Positions 20,640-30,856 of a DNA stretch of 64,000 bases are shown here, piece after piece. Made by a program: the position numbers and the translations under genes. This DNA is from Caloramator sp. mosi_1 (GTDB lineage: Bacteria; Bacillota; Clostridia; Clostridiales; Caloramatoraceae), in NCBI RefSeq assembly GCF_028622835.1, contig NZ_CP117677.1, forward strand, positions 2,280,820-2,344,819, in the 5' to 3' direction. Below the pieces are notes generated by a model, which saw only the letters and a program-made list of their open reading frames with translations, did not search any database and was not told where the DNA came from. Position 1 is the first letter of the stretch; every line of letters begins with the position of its first letter.

Positions 20640-20788
20640 TTATAATTTTCTCATAATTATACTGTGAATATTTGCATAATATCCTACACCACTATTATGA
20701 ATAGTTTCGTGATTAAAATATTTTCTATCCTCCAACGTATATGGTATTTTCCCCTTTAAAGAATCATCTTTGTTTTTGCATTGTACAT
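20640..20788 (-). CDS. Possible small protein, copy 1
   Basis: On the - strand, GGGGTGATTGT precedes ATG at 20788. Adding one base in the A-run after AAAACAAAG gives 49 residues ending at TAA 20640, with YTLEDRKYFNHETIHNSGVG in the middle. I do not recognise it. The good ribosome site and the His/Asn-rich body argue for a real gene; the frame break, which is identical in both copies, argues against. It occupies most of the 360-base gap between the aminotransferase and miaB; the rest is AT-rich and holds only a -10-like TATAAT. Confidence 0.4.
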
Positions 20789-20860
20789 ACAATCACCCCT
20801 TTTTATTATTATTTCTATATTGTATAAAATTTATTTATATTAAATTTATTTATGTTTATA

Positions 20861-20888
20861 TGTTTTTTATCGAATTTTGTAGTATAAT
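20861..20888 (+). promoter_or_regulatory. Weak promoter candidate for miaB
   Basis: A perfect TATAAT lies at 20883-20888, 44 bases before the miaB ATG. The -35 region is weak (TGTTTT at 20861, spacer 16). The same bases occur before the second miaB copy. Confidence 0.4.
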
Positions 20889-20932
20889 ATATATTTGCAA
20901 AATATTATTATTGATAAGGAAGGTTGGTACAT

Positions 20933-22264
20933 ATGAATAATAAAAAATATCTCATAGAAACTTGGGGTTGCCAAATGAACGAAGAAGATTCGGAAAAAAT
21001 AGCAGGTATGCTAAAAGAATTAGGATATAGTAGTGCTACAACTCGTGAAGATGCTGATGTTATTATCTTCAATACTTGTGCTGTTAGAGAAAACGCAGAA
21101 TTAAAAGTATACGGTAATATAGGACATTTAAAAGCATTAAAATCAAAAATCCTGATCTGATAATATGCATTGGTGGATGTATGATGCAGCAAAAAGGTAT
21201 GCCTGAAGAAATAAAAAGAAATATCCTTATGTTGATATAATATTTGGTACACATAATATTCATAGGCTTCCTGAATTAATTAATAATGTGAAACAGGGTA
21301 ATACAAATATAATAGAAGTCTGGGAACAAGAAGGTCAAATAATTGAAGGTCTTCCTGTTGAAAGAAAAAGTGATATTAAAGCATTTGTAACTATAATGCA
21401 CGGATGTAATAATTTCTGTACCTACTGTATAGTACCTTATACACGAGGAAGAGAAAGAAGTAGAAAACCAGAAGCCATAATAGAAGAAATAAAAGATTTA
21501 GCTTCAAAGGGATATAAAGAAATAACTTTACTTGGTCAAAATGTTAATTCCTATGGAAAAGACCTTGATGATATGAGTTTTGCTAAACTTTTAAGAATGG
21601 TTAATGACATTGAAGGAATAGAGAGAATACGTTTTACTACATCTCATCCAAAGGATTTAACAGAAGATGTAATACTTGCAATTAAAGAATGTAATAAACT
21701 TTGTGAGCATATTCATTTACCTGTTCAGTCAGGAAGTACTAGAATATTAAGTAAAATGAATAGAAAATATACTAAAGAACAGTACTTAGAATTAGTGGAT
21801 TTAATTAGAAAACACATTCCTGATGTAGCAATAACTACTGATATAATAGTTGGTTTTCCTGGAGAAACAGAGGAAGACTTTTTAGAAACTCTTGATTTAG
21901 TTAAAAAGGTACAATATGATTCAGCATTTACTTTTATTTATTCAATTAGAAAAGGAACACCTGCAGCAGAATACCAAGATCAAGTACCAGAGGATATAAA
22001 ACACGATAGATTCAATAGATTAATTGAGGTAGTAAACAAAATAATAGAAGAAAAAATGCTTTATATAAAGATAAAGTAGTTGAAGTTCTTGTTGAAGAGG
22101 TAAGTAAAACTGACGAAACTAAGCTAACTGGAAGAACAAGAACTGGAAAATTAGTTCATTTTGAATCACAGGATACAAACTTGATCGGCAAACTTGTTAA
22201 TGTAAAAATTACCGAGCCAAGAAACTTTATTCTTATTGGAGAATTTATTGAAGTAATAAGATAA
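20933..22264 (+). CDS. miaB: MiaB, tRNA i6A37 methylthiotransferase, copy 1
   Basis: MiaB is a radical-SAM enzyme with two iron-sulfur clusters that adds a methylthio group to i6A37 in tRNAs reading UNN codons. The N-terminal MTTase domain ([20 protein letters not shown]), the radical-SAM motif [10 protein letters not shown] near 21400-21430, TRGRERSR, and the C-terminal TRAM domain are present. ATG 20933 follows AAGGAAGG; an in-frame TTG at 20924 overlaps that site. Breaks lie near 21148, 21236 and 22070. Reconstructed length is about 444 residues. Its partner MiaA is encoded at 26795. Confidence 0.93.
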
Positions 22265-22265
22265 C

Positions 22266-22298
22266 GGCATATTAGTCTATGGCTATATGCCATTTTTT
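22266..22298 (+). terminator. Terminator-like hairpin between miaB and mutS
   Basis: GGCATAT (22266-22272) pairs with ATATGCC (22285-22291) and is followed by T6. It sits directly after the miaB stop, before the AAGGAGG ribosome site of mutS, and may only attenuate. Confidence 0.75.
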
Positions 22299-22313
22299 AA
22301 GGAGGTATGTATT

Positions 22314-24914
22314 TTGGGATTAACTCCAATGATGCAACAGTATTTAGAAATTAAACAATCCTGTAAAGATTGTATATTATTTTTTCGATTAGGCGACTTT
22401 TATGAAATGTTTTTGAAGATGCAAAAATAGTATCTAAAGAATTAGAACTCACTTTAACAGGCCGTGATTGTGGATTAGAAGAAAGAGCACCAATGTGTGG
22501 AGTTCCTTATCATTCTGCTGAAAATTACATATCAAGACTAATAGAAAAAGGATATAAAGTTGCAATATGTGAGCAAGTTGAAGATCCTAATGAAGCAAAG
22601 GGAATAGTTAGAAGAGAAATTGTTAAAATTGTTACACCTGGTACATTATTAGAAGGCAATTTATTGGAAGATGATAAAAACAACTTTATTGCTTGTATAA
22701 AAAAGAAAGTAATGGATTTAGTATATCAGTGTGTGATGTGTCAACAGGTGACTTCTTTGTTACATCGATGGAAAACAGCAATACTTACATCTTAATTGAT
22801 GAATTATTTAAATATAAACCATCAGAAATACTAATTATTGAAACAAAGAACAATGATCTATTAATAAATTCAATTAAAGAAAAATTTAATTGCCTAATAG
22901 AAGTAGTTGATGATAACTCAGATTTCATTAATCTTAAAAATCATTTTAAAAATAAAATAGATATACTAAACGAATTGGAATTACATACAAGTTCAAAACT
23001 TTTTGACTATCTAAAAAGTACACAAAAATCAGTATTAGGTAATATTAATGATATAATTAAATATCAAATAAGCAATTATATGTTACTCGATACTAATACT
23101 AGGAGAAATTTAGAGTTAACAGAAACTATTATAAATAAAACTAAAAAAGGATCTCTTTTCTGGATATTAGATAAAACTCAAACATCAATGGGGGCAAGAA
23201 ATCTTAGAAGATGGATTGAAGCACCACTTACTGATATAAATGAAATAACAAAAGACTTGATGCAGTAGAAGAATTTATAAATAATATCTACTATTTAGAT
23301 GTTTTAAGAGAATCTTTAAAAAGATCTATGATATAGAACGCCTTGTTTCAAAAATTGTATATGGTTCAGCAAATGCTCGTGATCTTGTTTCATTGAAAAA
23401 TTCAATATCTGAATTACCTAATATAAAAACAACTCTACAACATTTTAAATCAAAACTAATTAGAGATATATATAATAATTTTGACATATTAGAGGATATT
23501 TATAATTTAATTGATGCATCTATCGAAGATAATCCACCTGTTAGCGTTAAAGACGGAAATATAATAAAAAAGGTTTCAATAAAGATGTTGATAAGTATAG
23601 GGAAGCTTCTACAGAGGGTAAAAATTGGATAGCAGAATTAGAACAAAAAGAAAAAGAAGCTACTGGTATTAAATCGTTAAAAGTAGGATTTAATAAAGTA
23701 TTTGGTTATTATATAGAAGTAACAAAAGCTAATCTATCAAATATACCAGAAGATAGATATATTAGAAAACAAACCTTAGCAAATGCTGAAAGATTTATAA
23801 CACCAGAATTAAAAGATATTGAAAATACCATATTAAATGCTGAAGATAATTTACTTAAATTAGAATACGAGATTTTTGTAGATATCAGAAACAAAATATC
23901 TAATCAATCTAATAGAATTCAAAAAGTTGCTAAACTATTAGCTATTCTTGATACTATTCAATCCTTTGCAAAAGTATCAATAGAGAACAATTATTTTAAG
24001 CCAACTATTAATAATAATGGAATTATATCTTTAAAAGAAGCAAGACACCCAGTTATAGAAAAAATGATTAATGAACCCTTTGTGCCAAATGATTGTTTTA
24101 TTGATAAAAATGAGAATATGATTTTAATAATAACTGGTCCGAATATGGCAGGAAAATCAACTTTTATGAGACAAGTAGCAATTATAAGTTTAATGGCACA
24201 AATCGGTTGTTTTGTTCCAGCTAAAAATGCAAATATATCTCTTGTTGATAAAATTTTTACCCGTATTGGTGCATCAGACGATATTTCATCAGGAAAAAGT
24301 ACCTTTATGGTAGAAATGAGTGAAGTATCCTATATATTAAAAAATGCAACTTCTGATAGCTTATTAATTTTAGATGAGGTAGGAAGAGGAACAAGTACCT
24401 TTGATGGATTAAGTATTGCTTGGTCTGTAGTTGAATATTTAGCAAATAAAATTAAAGCAAAAACACTCTTTGCAACACATTATCACGAACTTACTGAATT
24501 AGAAGAAAAATATAGATGTATAAAAACTATTCAATCGAAGTAAAAGAATTCAACAATAAAGTAATTTTTCTTCACAAAATTAGACGAGGTAAAGTGGACC
24601 AAAGTTATGGAATTGAAGTGGCAAAACTTGCTGGTTTACCTGATGAAGTAATCTTAAAAGCTAAAGAAATCCTATCTCAATTAGAAGGTTCTAAAGAAAA
24701 TACAATAAATAAAACAACTTACAAAAATATTCAAAAAAAGGAATATGAAAAAGAAGTTGCAGCAGAAAAGTTAGATCTAAATTTATTTAATTATAAAGAA
24801 AACGAAATTATAAATGAAATTAAAGAACTGGATATATTAAATATGACTCCTATGCAGGCCTTTAATTATATTTTTGATTTAGTAAACAGAGTAAAAAAAT
24901 TAGGAGCTGATTAA
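22314..24914 (+). CDS. mutS: MutS mismatch recognition ATPase, copy 1 (complete)
   Basis: MutS clamps onto mismatches and recruits MutL. The start is TTG 22314 behind AAGGAGG, giving [15 protein letters not shown]. The mismatch-reading motif [15 protein letters not shown] is near residue 25. The ATPase has Walker [10 protein letters not shown] (24136-24162), [16 protein letters not shown] as Walker B, and the FATHYHEL motif. Breaks lie near 22412, 22703, 23253, 23325, 23573 and 24525. Rejoined length is about 869 residues, normal. It abuts mutL. A second copy starts at 61951. Confidence 0.95.
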
Positions 24915-26781
24915 ATGGGTGAAATTAATATACTAAGCAATGAGCTAATAAATAAAATTGCTGCAGGCGAAGTAATTGAAAGACCAGCTTCAATAGTAAA
25001 AGAGTTGGTTGAAAATTCAATAGACGCTGGAGCTACTGAAATTATTGTTGAAGTGGAAAATGGAGGTATATCCGTTATAAGGGTATCTGATAATGGTAAA
25101 GGTATAAATGAAGATGATATAGAAAAGGCGTTTATGCGACACGCTACAAGTAAAATTAAAAATGAAAAGGACCTATTTAAAATAACTTCTCTTGGTTTTA
25201 GAGGTGAAGCTCTGGCAAGTATTGCATCTATATCTAAAGTGGAGTTGATAACAAAAACAAAAAATCTGACATAGGTGTTAAAGCTTACTTAGAAAACGGT
25301 AACATAATATCTAAAGAGTTTTGTGGTAGCACTACTGGTACAATAATAACTGTAAAAGATATTTTTTACAATGTCCCTGCCAGGTTAAAATTTTTAAAAT
25401 CTCCTTCAAGAGAACAAGCATATATTACTGAATTGATGCAAAATATGGCACTATCACACCCACAAATATCATTCAAATATATATCAAATAAAAAAATATA
25501 TTTATCACAACTGGTGATGGCAATTTAAAAAATGTAATATATGTTATATATGGTAAGAATGTATTTGACAATTTAATTGAGGTCAATTCTTCAAAAGAAA
25601 CAATAACTTTAAAAGGCTTTATTGGAAACAGCAAACTGGAGAAAAACAATCGAAACTATCAATCTATCTTTGTGAATGGTAGATTAGTTAAAAATAAGAC
25701 CATTACTGCTGCAGTAGAAAATGCGTATAAATCTATGCTATCAATAAATAAATTTCCTCTATTTGTTTTAAACCTATTTATTAATCCTGAACTTATAGAT
25801 GTTAATGTTCATCCAACAAAAGCAGAAATAAAGTTTTCTGATGAACAAAAATATTTAAGGAAGTATTCTCGATTATAAAAGATTCTCTTATAAGAAAAGA
25901 ATTTATTCCATCATATAAGATTGAAAGCAATATAATAGATAAAAAGATAGTTTTATGTTAAACAATGACTATAAAATTAGTTTTGAAGAAAAAAATAGTA
26001 TATTTAACGAAAATATTGATAATAATTATAATGTCCCAACATCTTCTACTTTTCAAACAGAAGATAATTATAAAAATATAAGTTTTAATTTAAACACATT
26101 AGATATATCAAAAACTCAAAAACAAATATAAATGAACATAATAATATATCTAATTTAAATACTATCTCTAACATCTTTGAACAAAACAATGAGGAAAATT
26201 TAAAAATAAATACATCATTTCCGTCAATCACAGTTGTAGGACAGTTACATTTTACTTATATAATTGCTGAATCATCAGATGGTTTTTATTTAATTGACCA
26301 ACACGCAGCACACGAAAGAATTCTGTTCGAAAAATATTTAGATGAGTATAATACTGGAGATTTAAATAAACAAATTTTACTTACTCCAATTATTTTAGAA
26401 TTTTCGCCAAGCGAAAAAGAAAAAATCTTTGATAATGAATTACTATTTAAAAAGTTAGGATTTGATTTTGAAGACTTTGGTGGGACATCAATATCTTTAA
26501 GAGCTGTTCCTAATATATTAAAAATAAAAAATTATAAACAGTTAATTGAAGAAATGTTATTAAATATAAACACTGAAACAAGTACTAATTCTATAGAAAA
26601 AATCATATATACTATGGCGTGTAAAAATGCAGTTAAAGCTGGTGATAAATTGAATCACCAAGAAATATTAAATTTGTTTAAAGAACTTAGTAAATGTAAA
26701 AACCCCTTTACTTGTCCGCATGGGAGACCAACTATGATAAAATTCGATTACATTGATTTAGAAAAAAGTTTAAAAGAATAA
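24915..26781 (+). CDS. mutL: MutL mismatch repair protein with endonuclease motifs
   Basis: MutL couples MutS to strand incision. The GHKL ATPase motifs [20 protein letters not shown] and [14 protein letters not shown] lie in the first 105 residues. The C-terminal domain has the metal-binding endonuclease motif [12 protein letters not shown] (from 26295), [10 protein letters not shown] and the CPHGRP motif, so this is the nicking type found in bacteria without MutH. ATG 24915 directly follows the mutS stop. Breaks lie near 25262, 25505, 25863, 25955 and 26115. Rejoined length is about 622 residues. Confidence 0.94.
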
Positions 26782-26794
26782 TGTAGGTGATAAA

Positions 26795-27742
26795 ATGAAA
26801 AATAAAAAGCAAATAATAATTATAGCTGGTCCTACCGCTTCAGGTAAAACAAATTTAGGAATTGAGCTAGCTAAAAAAATAAATGGTGAAATTGTATCAG
26901 CGGATTCAATGCAAATTTATAAATATATGGATATAGGTACTGCTAAACCAAGTGTAGAGGAAATGCAAGGTATTAAGCATCATCTTATTGATATTATATA
27001 TCCAGATGAAGAATTCAGTGTTGCACTTTTTAAGCAATATGCTGATAATGCCATAGAACAGATATATTCTAAGGGTAAAATACCTATAGTTGTTGGTGGT
27101 ACAGGTTTATATATAAATTCTCTTACATATAGTTTAAACTTTAGTGAAAGTGAACCTGATAAACAATATAGAGATTATCTTGATAATTTAGCTAAACAAT
27201 ATGGTGCAAAATATTTACACGATATGCTTAAAAATATAGACCCTGATGCAGCAAATAATATACACCCAAACAATATAAAAAGAGTTATAAGGGCATTAGA
27301 AGTATTTAAAAATACAGGCAAAAGAATATCAGAATATCAAAGTACTACAAAACAAAATGAACCTGATTATGAGTTTGCATACTTTTGTCTTGATATGCCA
27401 AGAAATGTATTGTATGATAGAATAAATAAAAGAGTAGATATAATGTTTGAAAAAGGATTGATAGGTGAAGTAGAAAAGCTTATAACCCTTGGATACACAA
27501 GAGAACTGCAATCAATGCAAGCGATTGGTTATAAAGAAGTTTTTGATTATTTAGATGGTAAACTTTCATTAGAAGAAGTAAAAAATATTATAAAACAAAA
27601 TACAAGAAGATATGCTAAACGCCAATTAACTTGGTTTAGAAAAGATAATAGAATTTATTGGCTTGAAGTCTTTAACAAACAACTCGACGAAATACTCTCA
27701 AATATGTTAGGATATATAGAAGGAAAATTAAAACTATTATAG
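26795..27742 (+). CDS. miaA: MiaA, tRNA dimethylallyltransferase
   Basis: MiaA puts the isopentenyl group on A37 of UNN-reading tRNAs, making the substrate for MiaB. The unbroken 315-residue protein has the P-loop GPTASGKT at residues 12-19, SADSMQIYKYMDIGTAKP near 36, and the substrate loop HHLIDI. ATG 26795 follows GTAGGTGA. It sits in the classical mutS-mutL-miaA-hfq order. Confidence 0.97.
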   Translation: MKNKKQIIIIAGPTASGKTNLGIELAKKINGEIVSADSMQIYKYMDIGTAKPSVEEMQGIKHHLIDIIYPDEEFSVALFKQYADNAIEQIYSKGKIPIVVGGTGLYINSLTYSLNFSESEPDKQYRDYLDNLAKQYGAKYLHDMLKNIDPDAANNIHPNNIKRVIRALEVFKNTGKRISEYQSTTKQNEPDYEFAYFCLDMPRNVLYDRINKRVDIMFEKGLIGEVEKLITLGYTRELQSMQAIGYKEVFDYLDGKLSLEEVKNIIKQNTRRYAKRQLTWFRKDNRIYWLEVFNKQLDEILSNMLGYIEGKLKLL

Positions 27743-27779
27743 AATATATTAATTAAAATTATAATTGGAGGATGATGTT

Positions 27780-28031
27780 ATGGCAAAAAGTGTTAATAAC
27801 TTACAAGATGTATTCTTAAATAATGCTAGGAAGGGCAAGATCCCTGTATCAATTCATTTGGTTAATGGTTTTCAATTAAAGGGTTTAGTAAGAGGATTCG
27901 ATAGTTTTACAATCATATTAGAATCAGAAGGTAAACAAATATTAGTATACAAACATTCTGTTACAACTGTTACACCAGCTAAACCTATATTATATAATCA
28001 AGATGAACTAAATAATAATGTAAATAAATAA
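27780..28031 (+). CDS. hfq: Hfq RNA chaperone
   Basis: Hfq forms a hexameric Sm-like ring. The 83-residue protein has the Sm1 motif ([23 protein letters not shown]) and the Sm2 motif ([13 protein letters not shown], variant of the usual YKHAIS). ATG 27780 follows GGAGG; an upstream in-frame ATG at 27765 overlaps that site. A strong terminator overlaps its stop, so it ends the miaB/mutS-to-hfq gene series. Confidence 0.96.
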   Translation: MAKSVNNLQDVFLNNARKGKIPVSIHLVNGFQLKGLVRGFDSFTIILESEGKQILVYKHSVTTVTPAKPILYNQDELNNNVNK

Positions 28032-28060
28032 CAAAGCTTTAAAGGCTTTGTTATTTATTT
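28028..28060 (+). terminator. Rho-independent terminator after hfq
   Basis: ATAACAAAGC (28028-28037) pairs with GCTTTGTTAT (28045-28054) over a 7-base loop, followed by TTATTT. Confidence 0.9.
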
Positions 28061-28098
28061 ATTATATATGTTTACATAATATTTTTTATGTTGAATAT

Positions 28099-28126
28099 TT
28101 GAGTTTTTTTGAATAAATGATAGAAT
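28099..28126 (+). promoter_or_regulatory. Possible sigma-A promoter before the methionine gamma-lyase family gene
   Basis: TTGAGT, 16 bases, then TAGAAT, located 31 bases before the start codon and after the hfq terminator. Four or five of six bases match in each box. Confidence 0.45.
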
Positions 28127-28156
28127 ATCTATGTTTGAGAAGGGAGGATAACACTA

Positions 28157-29418
28157 ATGATTGAAGAATTATACAAATTAAACGGAATAAAAAGAAGTTG
28201 TTGAATTGTCAACAAAAGCAGAAGAAATAATTACTCCAATATTTAAAGAATTAAATAAAATTAAGGAGTACAATCAATTAAAGGTATTAAATGCAATGCA
28301 AAAAGAAAAACTAAGCGATTCTCATTTCACTTACAGTACAGGATATGGATATGGAGATATAGGTAGAGATATAGTAGATAGAATATATGCAAATATCTTC
28401 AATACAGAAGATGCCATTGTAAGACCTCACATAGTTTCAGGAACACACGCAATTGCTGCAGCACTACAGGCTGTATTAAGGCCAGGAGATACTTTGATGT
28501 CCATTACTGGAACGCCCTACGATACATTACTAAAAGTTATAGGTATAAAAGGTAATGGTATGGGTTCCTTAAAGGAATATGGTATAAATTATAAACAAAT
28601 TGATTTAAACGAAAGCTTTAAAATAAATTTAGAAAAAGTTAGAGAAGAAATTAAAAAGGATCATTCTATAAAAGTTATATCTATGCAGCGTTCTACAGGT
28701 TATGGATGGAGACCAGCTTTAACTATCGATGATATTGAATTAGCTATAAATGAAATTAAAAAAATCAAAGAGGATATAATTGTTTTTGTTGATAATTGTT
28801 ATGGTGAATTTTTAGATACTAAAGAACCTACTGATGTAGGAGCAGATTTAGTTGCTGGATCATTAATCAAAAACATAGGTGGCGGAATTGCTCCAACAGG
28901 AGGATATGTTGTAGGTAAAAAGATTTAATAGAATTGGTTTCATACAGATTGACCGCACCAGGTCTTGGAAAAGATTGTGGTTCTACGTTTGGTGTTATAA
29001 GGCAAATATTACAAGGATTATTCTTAGCACCTCATATTACTATAGAAGCTTTAAAGGGAGCCATATTTTGTTCTAAACTTATGGAATTAGCTGGATTTGA
29101 AGTTTCTCCAAAATATAACGAAAAAGAAGCGATATAATTCAAGCTATTAAATTTAATGACGAAAAACTATTAATAAACTTCTGCAAAGGTATCCAAAAGG
29201 GCTCTCCTGTAGATTCATTTGTAGAATGCGAACCCTGGGATATGCCTGGATATTCAGATCCCGTTATTATGGCTGCTGGAGCTTTTATACAAGGATCTTC
29301 TATTGAATTGAGTGCTGATGCACCAATAAGACCACCATATATAGCATATGTTCAAGGTGGATTAACATATGAACATTCAAAAATAGGTATTATGAAGGCA
29401 TTATCAAATATAATTTAA
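28157..29418 (+). CDS. Methionine gamma-lyase family (YnbB-like) PLP protein
   Basis: This belongs to the PLP-dependent family once called aluminium resistance protein and often found next to hfq. Motifs include HFTYSTGYGYGDIGRD near residue 56, VRPHIVSGTHAI near 92, VFVDNCYGEF with the PLP-contacting Asp near 212, and the presumed PLP Lys in GSLIKNIGGG near 236. Breaks lie near 28193, 28923 and 29130. Rejoined length is about 420 residues. The physiological reaction is not established for this family. Confidence 0.87.
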
Positions 29419-29443
29419 AGGCCAACCCATTGTTGGCCTTTTC
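29417..29443. terminator. Bidirectional terminator
   Basis: AAAGGCCAAC (29417-29426) pairs with GTTGGCCTTT (29432-29441). It lies between the + strand lyase-family gene and the - strand lexA and serves both. Confidence 0.9.
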
Positions 29444-30062
29444 CTATTTATATCTTCTAAATACACCTATTACTTTTCCAAGAATAGTACAATTGTCAAC
29501 TATTATAGGACTCATATGTGTATTTTCTGGTTGTAATCTTATATACCCATCTTCTTTAAAAAATCTTTTAACAGTAGCAGAATCATCAATAAGTGCAACA
29601 ACAATATCTCCATTTTTAGCAACTGGCTGCTTTTCCACAATAACAAAGTCACCATCTAATATACCTGCATCTATCATACTTTCCCCTTCAATTTTTAATA
29701 AAAATACATCTGTATTGTTATTAAAATAATTAAGTGGCAATGGAAAATAATCTTGTATATCTTCAAAAGCAAGTATAGGGTTTCCAGCAGATACACTACC
29801 AATGATAGGTGCCTTTATTATATTATCATTGTCTTCAAATATGTTTTCATTTAAAATTTCAATAGCTCTTGGTTTTGTAGGGTCACGTCTTATAAGACCC
29901 TTTTTTCTAATTTTTCAAGATGTGCATGTACCGTTGAAGTAGATTTTAATCCAACAGCTAATCCAATTTCTCTTACAGAAGGGGATAACCTCTTGTTGCA
30001 ATTTCCTGTCTTATAAATTCTAAAATCTTTTGCTGTTTATCACTTAATCCGTTTATTATCAT
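29444..30062 (-). CDS. lexA: LexA SOS repressor
   Basis: LexA represses SOS genes until RecA filaments trigger self-cleavage. The winged HTH ([25 protein letters not shown]) is near residue 24. The cleavage site Ala-Gly lies in GSVSAGNPI, the catalytic Ser in [13 protein letters not shown], and the catalytic Lys in SATVKRFF. Breaks near 29735, 29903 and 29990 are in homopolymers. Rejoined length is about 207 residues. It is divergent from yneA, with three LexA boxes in between, so it should control itself and yneA. Confidence 0.95.
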
Positions 30063-30096
30063 TTATTCTACACCCCTTAAACTTTGTCTTTATTTT

Positions 30097-30125
30097 ATTA
30101 TATCATTAAACTTAAAAAGTTTCAA
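30097..30125 (-). promoter_or_regulatory. Sigma-A promoter of lexA
   Basis: On the - strand, TTGAAA (30120-30125) and TATAAT (30097-30102) are separated by exactly 17 bases. A LexA box overlaps the -35 hexamer. Confidence 0.88.
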
Positions 30126-30136
30126 ACTGATGTTCG
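30123..30136 (-). promoter_or_regulatory. LexA box 1 (lexA side)
   Basis: On the - strand the site reads CGAACATCAGTTTG, with both 5-base half-sites perfect for the Gram-positive LexA/DinR operator (CGAAC-N4-GTTYG). It overlaps the -35 hexamer of lexA. Confidence 0.85.
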
Positions 30137-30142
30137 ATATAC

Positions 30143-30171
30143 TTGACAACGAACATATGTTTGGTTATAAT
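30143..30171 (+). promoter_or_regulatory. Sigma-A promoter of yneA
   Basis: TTGACA at 30143 and TATAAT at 30166 are perfect hexamers with a 17-base spacer. A LexA box occupies the spacer, so the promoter should be strong but fully repressible. Confidence 0.93.
30150..30163 (+). promoter_or_regulatory. LexA box 2 (in the yneA promoter spacer)
   Basis: CGAACATATGTTTG is a full match to the consensus CGAACRNRYGTTYG and lies between the -35 and -10 of yneA. Confidence 0.95.
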
Positions 30172-30178
30172 AATTTAC

Positions 30179-30192
30179 AGAACATATGTTTG
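30179..30192 (+). promoter_or_regulatory. LexA box 3 (yneA leader)
   Basis: AGAACATATGTTTG differs from box 2 only at the first base. It lies just downstream of the expected transcription start and 13 bases before the yneA ATG. Confidence 0.85.
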
Positions 30193-30205
30193 GAGGGTGT
30201 TAATT

Positions 30206-30493
30206 ATGAGAAAACTTTTAAAAACATTGCTATCTTTTACATTGTTCTTTTTAATAATTTCATTATCCATTTCTAAAGTTTCAAGTTATTACAAAAATAA
30301 TAAACAAAACAAAATAACTACATACGAAGAAATCGTAGTAAATAAAGGTGATACATTATGGAAAATCTCCATCAAACACACACCTAAAGACAAAGATGTA
30401 AGAAAAACTATCTATGAAATAAGAAAAATTAACAATTTAAATGATTGCATCATATATCCTGGACAAGTTCTAAAAGTACCTATTGACAAATAG
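30206..30493 (+). CDS. yneA: YneA-like SOS cell-division inhibitor
   Basis: YneA proteins are membrane-anchored LysM proteins that delay division during SOS. This 95-residue protein has an N-terminal membrane segment (LLSFTLFFLIISLSI) and a C-terminal LysM domain (VVNKGDTLWKISIKH ... IIYPGQVLKVP). ATG 30206 follows GGAGGGTG. Position next to lexA, divergent and behind two LexA boxes, is the classical arrangement and makes the call firm. The stop is inside a terminator hairpin. Confidence 0.92.
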   Translation: MRKLLKTLLSFTLFFLIISLSISKVSSYYKNNKQNKITTYEEIVVNKGDTLWKISIKHTPKDKDVRKTIYEIRKINNLNDCIIYPGQVLKVPIDK

Positions 30494-30502
30494 GTACTTT
30501 TA
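30472..30502 (+). terminator. Terminator at the end of yneA
   Basis: A 13-base perfect stem (30472-30484 with 30489-30501, loop GACA) overlaps the last codons of yneA and ends in TTTT. Confidence 0.88.
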
Positions 30503-30553
30503 GATAAAAATATAGAATTAGGTTTTATATTTTATAAAAAGGAGACAGGGTAT

Positions 30554-30835
30554 ATGGCTAAAAAATGTATTATCGATAATAATAAAGATTGTACAAACTG
30601 TAACGAATGTAATATATGCGATTTAAACAAAAATAAAATTTGTAATAATTGTATGGAATGTCTCAGCATAAATAAATTTGACTATAAAGAAATAAGTATT
30701 GATGGGATAATTGACGCAGAAGATTATGATGACTATATTTATGATGAGGAAACAATAGAACAAGAGGATGATGAGATACTTCTAAAAGATAGTATATATA
30801 TAGATGAAACAGAATGGAGTAGAGAGGAAGAGTGA
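30554..30835 (+). CDS. Cys-rich small acidic protein, unrecognised
   Basis: The 93-residue protein has a cluster of eight Cys in its first 36 residues, spaced CTNCNECNIC and then CNNCMEC, which suggests a metal or iron-sulfur site. The rest is strongly acidic with many Asp, Glu and Tyr. ATG 30554 follows AAAAGGAGA. It is uninterrupted and lies between the SOS gene yneA and the recombinase, with terminators on both sides. I do not recognise a function, and no LexA box precedes it. Confidence 0.75.
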   Translation: MAKKCIIDNNKDCTNCNECNICDLNKNKICNNCMECLSINKFDYKEISIDGIIDAEDYDDYIYDEETIEQEDDEILLKDSIYIDETEWSREEE

Positions 30836-30856
30836 TTTTTACTCTTCCTCTTTTTC
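30823..30856. terminator. Bidirectional terminator
   Basis: AGAGGAAGAGT (30823-30833) pairs with ACTCTTCCTCT (30841-30851) and T4 follows. It separates the Cys-rich gene (+) from the recombinase (-), whose stop is in the loop. Confidence 0.9.

Larger units (their letters stand above)
18007..24363 (+). repeat. Duplicated segment B, copy 1 (MerR to mutS)
   Basis: This 6357-base stretch is repeated in the same orientation at 57642-64000 (6359 bases, cut by the window edge). I find eight one-base homopolymer differences, three longer here and five longer there, which exactly explain the 2-base net difference. I noticed no substitutions. The copy presumably continues past position 64000. Confidence 0.96.
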
